Assembly: GCA_903897565.1 (NCBI GenBank)
Contig: CAIUCF010000290.1
Span: 1-5,557 of the forward strand
DNA length: 5,557 nt
Origin: an uncultured Rhodospirillales bacterium
Lineage (GTDB): Bacteria; Pseudomonadota; Alphaproteobacteria; ATCC43930; CGMCC-115725
Direction of reading: 5' to 3'
Shown: positions 1 through 5,557 of the stretch, piece by piece
How the letters are laid out: each line of letters opens with the position of its first letter
Position numbering within the stretch: the stretch's first letter is position 1
Made by a program: the position numbers and the translations under genes
Notes under the pieces: generated by a model
Database searches by the model: none
What the model was told of the DNA's origin: nothing
The model's input: the letters and a program-made list of their open reading frames with translations, nothing else

Positions 1-1
1 G

Positions 2-709
2 CAGGTCTCACTGGGATTCGACTGGCGGCTCAGACCGACGCTCGAATTCCAAGCCTCGATCTCGGCCGATCACGCCCGCATCAACGAAATCACCGACAGC
101 CGCACCTACACGCTGGTCGGCCTGCCCTTGGTCGTCAAATGGGACAATAGCGACGACCCGCTCAATCCTACCCGGGGCTATCGCCTCAACCTCACGGGAA
201 CACCCTATCTCGGCGCACTCGGCTCGCAGCTGACTTTCTTTCAGCTCGAGGCGACGGGGACGACCTACCATAAGCTCGACCAGGATGCCGCCTACGTGCT
301 GGCGGCGCAGACCATGATCGGGACGACCGCCGGCGCCTCGCTGAATGCGATCCCGAAGGATCATCGCCTCTACGCCGGCGGCGGCGGTTCGGTACGTGGC
401 TTCGGCTTCCAGAAGGCCGGACCGCAGGACATCTACAGCAACCCGATCGGCGGCCGATCCCTGTTCGAGACCTCGCTCGAACTCCGCATCAGGGTCAGCG
501 AGCGTGTCGGCCTGGTGCCGTTTGCCGATATCGGGTCGGATTATGAGAGCTCGGTGCCGGATATCTCCTCACTCTACGAGGGCTTCGGTCTCGGCGTCCG
601 CTACTACAGCGCGATCGGGCCGGTCCGCCTCGATCTGGCCACGCCGTTCAACCCCCACCGCAGCGACTCACCGATTCAGGTCTATGTCGGCCTGGGTCAG
701 GCGTTCTGA
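2..709 (+). CDS. tamA: TamA, C-terminal part of the outer-membrane barrel (5' end outside window)
   Basis: Outer-membrane subunit of the translocation and assembly module, an Omp85/BamA-superfamily barrel that works with TamB in building the outer membrane. The frame is open from the first bases of the window, so the gene starts upstream; 235 residues are visible. An apparent TTG start at 128 is internal to the barrel, because homologous-looking sequence (GFDWRLRPTLEF and onward) precedes it. Family landmarks in order: KWDNSDDPLNPTRGYRL (about residues 47-63 of the visible part), GGGGSVRGFGF with the diagnostic VRGF of barrel loop 6 encoded at 392-403, PFADIGSDY, and GLGVRYYSAIGPVRLDLATPFNP. 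The protein ends in YVGLGQAF, with the terminal aromatic residue expected of a BAM-recognised last strand. The POTRA domains are not in the window. The next gene, tamB, begins 2 nt after the stop, which separates TamA from BamA. BamA itself is the main alternative, but the TamB neighbour makes it unlikely. Confidence 0.93.
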   Translation, partial: QVSLGFDWRLRPTLEFQASISADHARINEITDSRTYTLVGLPLVVKWDNSDDPLNPTRGYRLNLTGTPYLGALGSQLTFFQLEATGTTYHKLDQDAAYVLAAQTMIGTTAGASLNAIPKDHRLYAGGGGSVRGFGFQKAGPQDIYSNPIGGRSLFETSLELRIRVSERVGLVPFADIGSDYESSVPDISSLYEGFGLGVRYYSAIGPVRLDLATPFNPHRSDSPIQVYVGLGQAF

Positions 710-711
710 GC

Positions 712-3700
712 ATGCGCCGCCTCGCTCGAGATCTCCTGTCCACCGGGCTCGCCATCGTCGTCATGCTCGGCGTAGGCATTGCCGCGGCATGGCTGACGCT
801 CGACACCACAGCCGGACGCGCCTGGCTCGGCATGCAGATCGCGCAGCTGTTGAGCGCACCGGGCAGCAAGGTCAGCCTCGGCACGATCGATGGCGAGTTG
901 CCGTTTCATCCCCGCATCGCTTCGCTGACTCTTGCCGATGACAGCGGCGTCTGGCTCACAGGCCGGTCACTGGCGCTCGACATCTCGCCCGCCGCACTGC
1001 TGGACCGCAGGCTCGACATCGTGGGGCTCGAAGCCGGCGAGATATCGGTGCTCCGCAAGCCCAAATCGTCGACATCATCGGGCGGGTCATCCTCGTTCTC
1101 TGTGCCGCAGCTACCCTTTGCCGTCTCACTGCGCGCGTTGCGCGTTCCGCGGGTGGCGCTGGCCAAGCCTGTGCTCGGCCAAACGGTGTTGCTCGGGCTC
1201 TCCGCGAATGGCGTGCTTGCACGCGGTCGCCTCGAGCTCTCGGCGGCGCTGGACCGTCTCGATGGACCGCCCGGTCAAGCACGCGTGACGCTCGCCTATG
1301 GACCCGCCGCGGGGTCGGGAGAGCATCTCGACCTCGCGATCACCGCAAGCGACCCCTCCGGCCTGGTGATCAAGGCATTCGATCCCGCGGCCGGAGCGCT
1401 GCCGCTCGACCTCGCGATCCAGGGTGGCGGACCACTCGACGCCTGGCGCGGCACGCTGACGGCGAACGCCGGGCGTGACGCCCGAATTAGCGGGTCCCTC
1501 GGCGTGAACCGCGACAAGTCGGGGCTCGCGATCGGCTCCGAAAGCAGCGCCACGCTCGGAACGCTGGTCCCCGAACGATTCCGGCAGGTGATCGGCAAGG
1601 ATGTCGGCCTCTCTTTCCTTGTTCGGATTCCCGACCGTGGCCCGGTAGCGATCAGCAGCTTCAATGCCCGGACGAACGCGGGAACGATCGCGCTGCATGG
1701 CGATCTCGGCATTCCGTCGGGAGAGCTTAGGCTCATGCTCCAGAGCGACGTTGCCCTGGCGCCCTTCTCCGAGCTCGCGGGAAGGAAGCTCGACGGCCAC
1801 GCCACCATCGACGCGACGATCGCCGGTTCGCGCGCCGCCCCGCGCCTGACCGGCCGTCTGACGACGCGGGGCCTTCGCGTCGCCGGAGCCCGGATCGACA
1901 GCAGCGAGACTCGCCTCACGATCGCCGGCAAGAGCCTCGAAACTCTGCACGGTTTCATCTCGGGCGAGATCAGCGGGATCGCCACCGCTTCCACGCCCGT
2001 CCCCCGGGTTTTGGCCGACGACCTGCTCTGGTCTGCCGAAATCACAGCGGGGAGCGGAGACGCCCTGATCGACATCCGGCGCGCCCGCATCGACGACTCG
2101 GTGCTCCATGCCGACCTCACTGGGCAATACGGCAGGAAGGGCGGTCAGGCGCTGGTTCGCCTCATTGCGGACGATCTCGCACCCCTCGCGCCGGCCTCCG
2201 CCGCCACGCTTCGCGGCAGAGCTGCCGTGACGGCCCAAGTGATGCTTCTGCCCGACGGCGGTCTCCGCGCCGTTGCGAGCGGCAGCGCGACGTCGATCCG
2301 CTTCGGCAACCCCGCCGTCGACGCGCTGATCGGCGGGCGCCTCGACCTCGCAGCGACGATGGCGCGGGACAAGAACGGTGCGCTGGCCTTATCCGACGTC
2401 ACCGCAACCGCGGCCCAGGCGCGGGCCTCGGGCAAGGCCAAGCTCGATCCCGACGGCAACCGGATCGCCGCGAACGGCACGTTGACCCTCCCCCGTCTCG
2501 CCGTGCTTTCCGAGGCGCTCGGAATGCCGATTGCCGGGAGCGCCACGATCACCGCCTCGGCCGCTGGATCGATCCGGGCACCAGAGCTCGAAGCGCGGCT
2601 GGAATCGACTGGGCTGCGCGTTCGCGATCGTCCCGTCGACCGGGCGCTTGTGACGGCCACGGCATCACCCTTGCACCCGAAATCCGCAGAGGTCCGGCTG
2701 GACGTCGCCGCAGCGGGCTTGAGCGAAATTGCAACGACCACTGTGTCCTGGCGCGATGCGCCGCGGATCGACCTGAGTAACCTTGTCCTCGCCGGGACGG
2801 CGGCCCAGGGCGGCGGCGGGTTCGTCTACGACATGGCAACCCGCCGCGTATCGGGGAGCTTCAGCGGCGGAATCGACGATCTCGGGGACTGGTCGACCCT
2901 GCTGGACGCCGAACTCTCCGGTCAGGCTGAACTCGCAATCACTGCAAATGCGGGGGCGGGTCAGAGCCTCACCGGCAAGCTCCACCTGCGTGATCTCGGG
3001 ATCGGCCGCAGGCAATCTCGCACTCGTCTCCAGGATGCGACGATCAATGTGGCGATGACCGATCTCCAGTCGCGGCCGCAGGGCCGGGTCTCCGCGCAAC
3101 TCAGCGGCGCGCGGGCCGGATCGTTTTCGCTCGCCAGCGCCCATTTTGAAGCGAGCCGCAGCGGGGGCCCGGACTTCCGGATCGCCGCCGGTCTGGCCGG
3201 GGCGTTCCGCGAGCCGGTGACGCTCGAAGCGACGGGCTCGCTCTCCGGCCTCGACGACGATGCCCGCCTCGTTCTGGCGTCACTCGACGGCCGCTTGGGA
3301 AGCCAACCTGTGCATCTGCACCAAGCGCTCAATCTCTCGCGGCGTGGCGACAGCATCGCGATCGCCGGCCTCGACCTCGCGATCGGCTCCGGACGCCTGA
3401 CCGCGTCGGGCGATGCCGACATCATGCGAGGGCGAATTACGTTGTCGGCACGGAAAATCGATCTCGAGCCCCTCGCGCGATTGTTCGGCCAGGACGAAAT
3501 CTCCGGGATTCTTGGTGCAGACGGGGTCGTCTCCGGCCCTTGGGCTCGGCCCGACGGCCGGTTCACCCTTGCCGTTCCCGCGTTGAAGCTTGCCGCCGTA
3601 TCCCATCCCGAATTGCCGGCGCTGGCCGCCAAGCTCACGATGACCTTGCGCAACGAGTCCCTTGCCCTCGATGGCCGGGTCGAGACCCTCGGCCATGAAT

Positions 3701-5079
3701 CGATCGGCGTGACGGGCGCCGTACCGCTGAGGATTTCACCCGGCGGTGCCCGGCTCGTCACCTATCCCGGACGTATCCGCCTCGTGGTTGCCGGCAAAGG
3801 TCGGCTCGAGGATGTCGCGGCAATTCTGCCGCTGGGTGAAGATCAGATCGGCGGCAGCTTCAAGATCGACCTGCGGGTCGGCGGCACGATGGACTCACCG
3901 CAGGCCGACGGCGCCATCAGCATCGCCCAAGGCCGCTACGACAATCTCGCGACCGGCGTGTCGCTGCGCAATCTCGTCCTCGAACTGGTCGGCAACCAAT
4001 CGAGCCTCGAACTGCGGCGCCTCGAGGCCAATGACGCGGAAAATGGTCATGTCGCCGGGACCGGCCGCGTTGTGCTCGACGGCGAGAATGGTCCGGCGCT
4101 CGATCTCGCGCTGACCATGACCCGATTCGTCGTGACCCGCCTTGACACCGCGACCGTCACCGCGAGCGGCAATGCCGCCGTCACGGGCAGCCTGTCTGCG
4201 CCCCGAATCCGCGGTGAGATCGGGATCGATCGTGCCGATATCCAGATCCCCGACAAGCTGCCGAGCCAAATACCGACGGTCGCCGTCATTCGCATCGATT
4301 CGCTGCACCTCCGTGAGGAAAAGCCGCCGCCGGTCCTCCCCGCGGTCGTGATCGGCCTCGACCTGACGATCTCTGCGCCGGGGAACATCTTCATCTCCGG
4401 ACAAGGTCTGACCAGCGAATGGCAGGGCAAGGTCACGGCGACGGGAACCAGTGACGCCCCGAACCTGGTTGGTCGGATCACGAGCCTCCGCGGCACCTAT
4501 GCCGTGCTCGGCAAGACCTTCACCTTGCAGCGCGGCGTTATCGGCTTCGCCGGCGGCGGCAGTCTCGATCCGACCCTCGATATCCAGGCCGAGCGCCTGG
4601 CCACCGACATCACAGCGCGGGTCGCGATCGCGGGTACGGCCTCGGCGCCCGGCCTCACCCTGAGCTCCACGCCTGCACTGCCACAGGATGAAATACTGTC
4701 GCGTGTGCTGTTCGGCACCGGGGTCGGTCAGATCTCGCCCATCCAGGCATTGCAACTCGCGCAGACGGCGGCCGCCTTCACCGGCAATGCGCCCGATGTC
4801 ATGAGCAAGGTTCGCGGCATCGTCGGGCTGGACCAGCTCACCCTCGATTCCGACGCGACGGGCAAGACCACCAACAAGACGGCCTTCGGCAACACCACGA
4901 TCAACGGCGGCAAATACATCGCGCCCGGCGTCTTCGTCGGCGTCGAGAAGGGCTTGACGCCGAGCGCCACGAAGGGACAGCTCCAGGTCACCATTACGCC
5001 GCATGTCAGCTTCGAAGGCTCCATCGGCGCCGGTTCGTCGTCGAGCAGTCTCGGCCTCGCGTATCGCCGCGACTACTGA
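712..5079 (+). CDS. tamB: TamB, inner-membrane-anchored translocation and assembly module protein (AsmA-like, DUF490)
   Basis: Long periplasm-spanning partner of TamA, 1455 residues. TamB-family proteins are thought to form a hydrophobic beta-groove between the two membranes, acting in outer-membrane protein assembly and/or phospholipid transport. The N-terminus is a signal anchor: MRRLAR followed by a hydrophobic helix at about residues 8-30, with no lipobox. Next come a typical AsmA/TamB opening (ITSLTL-type strands, here WLTGRSLALDIS near residues 80-95), a Ser/Gly linker (119-128), PQLPFAV, and then more than 1000 residues of beta-rich repeats, including GPLDAWRGTL near 240. The C-terminal TamB domain occupies roughly the last 380 residues. 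It has PGNIFISGQGLTSEWQGK (about 1223-1240), LRGTYAVLGKTFTLQRGVIGF (about 1260-1278), QDEILSRVLFG (1325-1335) and a final GLAYRRDY. The protein is longer than E. coli TamB (about 1260), which I believe is usual for alphaproteobacteria. The ATG is 2 nt from the tamA stop with only a weak AGG upstream (699-701), so translation is probably coupled to tamA. Confidence 0.95.
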   Translation: MRRLARDLLSTGLAIVVMLGVGIAAAWLTLDTTAGRAWLGMQIAQLLSAPGSKVSLGTIDGELPFHPRIASLTLADDSGVWLTGRSLALDISPAALLDRRLDIVGLEAGEISVLRKPKSSTSSGGSSSFSVPQLPFAVSLRALRVPRVALAKPVLGQTVLLGLSANGVLARGRLELSAALDRLDGPPGQARVTLAYGPAAGSGEHLDLAITASDPSGLVIKAFDPAAGALPLDLAIQGGGPLDAWRGTLTANAGRDARISGSLGVNRDKSGLAIGSESSATLGTLVPERFRQVIGKDVGLSFLVRIPDRGPVAISSFNARTNAGTIALHGDLGIPSGELRLMLQSDVALAPFSELAGRKLDGHATIDATIAGSRAAPRLTGRLTTRGLRVAGARIDSSETRLTIAGKSLETLHGFISGEISGIATASTPVPRVLADDLLWSAEITAGSGDALIDIRRARIDDSVLHADLTGQYGRKGGQALVRLIADDLAPLAPASAATLRGRAAVTAQVMLLPDGGLRAVASGSATSIRFGNPAVDALIGGRLDLAATMARDKNGALALSDVTATAAQARASGKAKLDPDGNRIAANGTLTLPRLAVLSEALGMPIAGSATITASAAGSIRAPELEARLESTGLRVRDRPVDRALVTATASPLHPKSAEVRLDVAAAGLSEIATTTVSWRDAPRIDLSNLVLAGTAAQGGGGFVYDMATRRVSGSFSGGIDDLGDWSTLLDAELSGQAELAITANAGAGQSLTGKLHLRDLGIGRRQSRTRLQDATINVAMTDLQSRPQGRVSAQLSGARAGSFSLASAHFEASRSGGPDFRIAAGLAGAFREPVTLEATGSLSGLDDDARLVLASLDGRLGSQPVHLHQALNLSRRGDSIAIAGLDLAIGSGRLTASGDADIMRGRITLSARKIDLEPLARLFGQDEISGILGADGVVSGPWARPDGRFTLAVPALKLAAVSHPELPALAAKLTMTLRNESLALDGRVETLGHESIGVTGAVPLRISPGGARLVTYPGRIRLVVAGKGRLEDVAAILPLGEDQIGGSFKIDLRVGGTMDSPQADGAISIAQGRYDNLATGVSLRNLVLELVGNQSSLELRRLEANDAENGHVAGTGRVVLDGENGPALDLALTMTRFVVTRLDTATVTASGNAAVTGSLSAPRIRGEIGIDRADIQIPDKLPSQIPTVAVIRIDSLHLREEKPPPVLPAVVIGLDLTISAPGNIFISGQGLTSEWQGKVTATGTSDAPNLVGRITSLRGTYAVLGKTFTLQRGVIGFAGGGSLDPTLDIQAERLATDITARVAIAGTASAPGLTLSSTPALPQDEILSRVLFGTGVGQISPIQALQLAQTAAAFTGNAPDVMSKVRGIVGLDQLTLDSDATGKTTNKTAFGNTTINGGKYIAPGVFVGVEKGLTPSATKGQLQVTITPHVSFEGSIGAGSSSSSLGLAYRRDY

Positions 5080-5088
5080 CGCCGATTA

Positions 5089-5107
5089 CCCGACTCTGAT
5101 CGTCGGG
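5089..5107 (+). terminator. Small inverted repeat after tamB, possible weak terminator
   Basis: CCCGAC (5089-5094) and GTCGGG (5102-5107) are perfect 6-bp inverted repeats around a 7-nt loop, starting 9 nt after the tamB stop. The location suits a tamAB transcript end. No T-run follows on the + strand, so intrinsic termination is doubtful. A 6-bp GC-rich palindrome can also occur by chance in DNA of this composition. It ends one base before the candidate -35 box of the next gene, so it could equally be a regulator site. Confidence 0.22.
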
Positions 5108-5108
5108 C

Positions 5109-5133
5109 GGAACCAACTTCCCTTCCCCGGGTT
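5109..5133 (+). promoter_or_regulatory. Candidate EcfG/RpoE2-type general stress promoter for the otsA-like gene
   Basis: GGAAC at 5109-5113 matches the -35 box of alphaproteobacterial EcfG (RpoE2, SigT) promoters exactly. After 16 nt follows GGTT (5130-5133), which matches three of four bases of the CGTT -10 box. Read with the S. meliloti RpoE2 form (GGAAC, 18-19 nt, TT), the fit is complete, with TT at 5132-5133. Transcription would start near 5140, giving a leader of about 44 nt. Trehalose synthesis genes are known members of this sigma factor's regulon in several alphaproteobacteria. The boxes are seen; the sigma-factor assignment is inference and assumes the host is an alphaproteobacterium. 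Confidence 0.5.
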
Positions 5134-5169
5134 TATTAGTCCTCTCTGCTCCGTTCAGAGCGCCCATCC

Positions 5170-5175
5170 GGAGGA
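5170..5175 (+). promoter_or_regulatory. Shine-Dalgarno of the otsA-like gene
   Basis: GGAGGA lies with its GGAGG core ending 9 nt before the ATG at 5184, a near-perfect anti-16S match at good spacing. It decides the start: no start codon lies further upstream in the open frame, and the next in-frame ATG (5265) has no comparable site. It contrasts with tamB, which lacks a strong site. Confidence 0.85.
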
Positions 5176-5183
5176 AAGACCCG

Positions 5184-5557
5184 ATGAAATCGACGCAACC
5201 GAAACCCCCGGCTGCGAAGTCGGGATTGGGCGGCTGGTGGTCCCGGCTGCTCGGCGGGCGCGTCATGGGCAGCACAGCAGGACTGCTCCCGATCGTCCGC
5301 GACCTGCGGACGCCGAGCCGACGCCCAAGCGACGATTCCCGGGTCGAGTGGACGCCCAATACCTTGCGCATGATCCTGCAGAACGATCTGCCCGACGCCG
5401 AGGTGATCGTCGTCTCGAATCGAGAGCCCTATATCCACAACAACGAGGATGGCGAGATCGTCGTCCGTACCCCGGCCAGCGGCTTGGTCGCCGCGCTCGA
5501 GCCGATCATGGCGGCCTGCGGCGGCACCTGGATCGCTACCGGCAGCGGGTCGGCGGA
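5184..5557 (+). CDS. otsA: Alpha,alpha-trehalose-phosphate synthase (GT20 family), N-terminal part, cut by window end
   Basis: Cytosolic retaining glycosyltransferase that joins a nucleotide-activated glucose (normally UDP-glucose) to glucose-6-phosphate, giving trehalose-6-phosphate; a phosphatase then releases trehalose, a compatible solute. Only the first 124 codons are visible and the frame is still open at the window edge. Residues 1-55 are a basic, Gly/Pro/Arg-rich leader with no convincing membrane helix. VEWTPNTLRMILQNDLP (about 54-70) leads into the first Rossmann strand, VIVVSNREPYIHN (74-86), which carries the GT20 SNR signature. Then come RTPASGLVAALEP (95-107) with the glycine-rich ASGL substrate loop, and GGTWIATGSGSA (113-124). 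This wording (SNREPYIH, TWIAxGSGSAD) matches the long proteobacterial GT20 form rather than the short E. coli OtsA, so function is inferred from the family and the symbol is used broadly. A strong Shine-Dalgarno and a likely stress promoter precede it. The catalytic C-terminal half and any fused phosphatase domain cannot be judged here. Confidence 0.88.
   Translation, partial: MKSTQPKPPAAKSGLGGWWSRLLGGRVMGSTAGLLPIVRDLRTPSRRPSDDSRVEWTPNTLRMILQNDLPDAEVIVVSNREPYIHNNEDGEIVVRTPASGLVAALEPIMAACGGTWIATGSGSA

Larger units (their letters stand above)
5080..5183 (+). other. tamB-otsA intergenic region
   Basis: A 104-nt gap between the tamB stop and the next ATG. It is less regular in codon-like texture than its flanks and holds the short AT-rich stretch GTTTATTAG. 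It carries a small inverted repeat (5089-5107), a candidate -35/-10 pair (5109-5133) and a Shine-Dalgarno (5170-5175). The frame of the downstream gene is open back to a TGA at 5097-5099, but no ATG, GTG or TTG lies in it before 5184. This supports the gap being non-coding leader. Confidence 0.8.

Noticed and set aside
128..130. TTG as the start codon of the first gene
   Set aside because: The frame is open upstream to the window edge and already encodes barrel-like strands, so this Leu is internal to TamA.
345..941. 198-codon + strand open frame bridging the tamA-tamB junction
   Set aside because: It overlaps both genes out of frame, and its product is Arg/Ser-rich with no domain. Both overlapped frames carry clear family motifs.
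1066..1095. Ser/Gly-rich stretch in TamB as a possible insertion or slippage tract
   Set aside because: TamB proteins commonly have a variable low-complexity linker just before the PQLP segment. The frame is intact and the codons are mixed, so there is no sign of a simple nucleotide repeat.
1126..2238. 370-codon open frame on the minus strand
   Set aside because: It lies wholly opposite tamB. Its product is Arg/Gly/Glu-rich low-complexity text with no recognisable domain, as expected from antisense reading of GC-rich codons.
3895..5004. 369-codon open frame on the minus strand
   Set aside because: It is antisense to the most conserved part of tamB, is rich in Arg, Asp and Gly, and has no family resemblance. 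The strongly conserved TamB domain on the + strand explains the sequence.
5126..5131. CCCGGG palindrome in the intergenic region
   Set aside because: It is only a 6-bp restriction-type palindrome with no loop or extended arms, and it sits within the proposed promoter spacer. Chance is sufficient in this composition.
5006..5438. Overlapping minus-strand open frames of 121 and 100 codons across the tamB-otsA gap
   Set aside because: They run through the candidate promoter and Shine-Dalgarno and oppose a GT20 coding frame with unmistakable motifs. Their products show no domain and no good ribosome site was seen.
1..5557. A novel defence, mobile or biosynthetic system
   Set aside because: Almost all of the window is accounted for by three conserved housekeeping-type genes on one strand. 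I found no transposase, integrase, tRNA, direct-repeat array or clear composition shift.

Overview
The window looks like ordinary chromosomal DNA of a high-GC proteobacterium, most likely an alphaproteobacterium. The basis is protein style: the TamA and TamB sequences and the long GT20 trehalose-phosphate synthase resemble those of Hyphomicrobiales-type alphaproteobacteria. GC-biased third codon positions and a promoter-like GGAAC box fit this. Genus cannot be assigned from the sequence alone.

Layout, all on the + strand. Positions 2-709 hold the 3' end of tamA, which encodes an Omp85/BamA-family outer-membrane barrel; its start and POTRA domains lie upstream of the window. After a 2-nt gap, 712-5079 encodes a complete 1455-residue TamB (AsmA-like/DUF490), anchored in the inner membrane by an N-terminal helix and ending in the conserved TamB C-terminal domain. 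A 104-nt intergenic region (5080-5183) contains a small inverted repeat, a candidate EcfG-type (general stress) promoter and a strong Shine-Dalgarno. From 5184 to the window end runs the 5' part of a trehalose-6-phosphate synthase gene (otsA-like, GT20), broken only by the window edge.

TamA and TamB form the translocation and assembly module, which spans the envelope and takes part in outer-membrane protein insertion and/or phospholipid transport. The near-contiguous genes are almost certainly one transcription unit with coupled translation. The otsA-like gene appears to have its own promoter and makes a compatible solute and stress protectant. Its link to tamAB is probably adjacency rather than shared function.

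I see no mobile element, CRISPR array, RNA gene or unknown system. Long minus-strand open frames opposite tamB are GC-driven shadows. The items most worth a second look are the stress-type promoter in front of the trehalose gene, the short N-terminus of that enzyme, and a fixed G-x4-P repeat in TamB.
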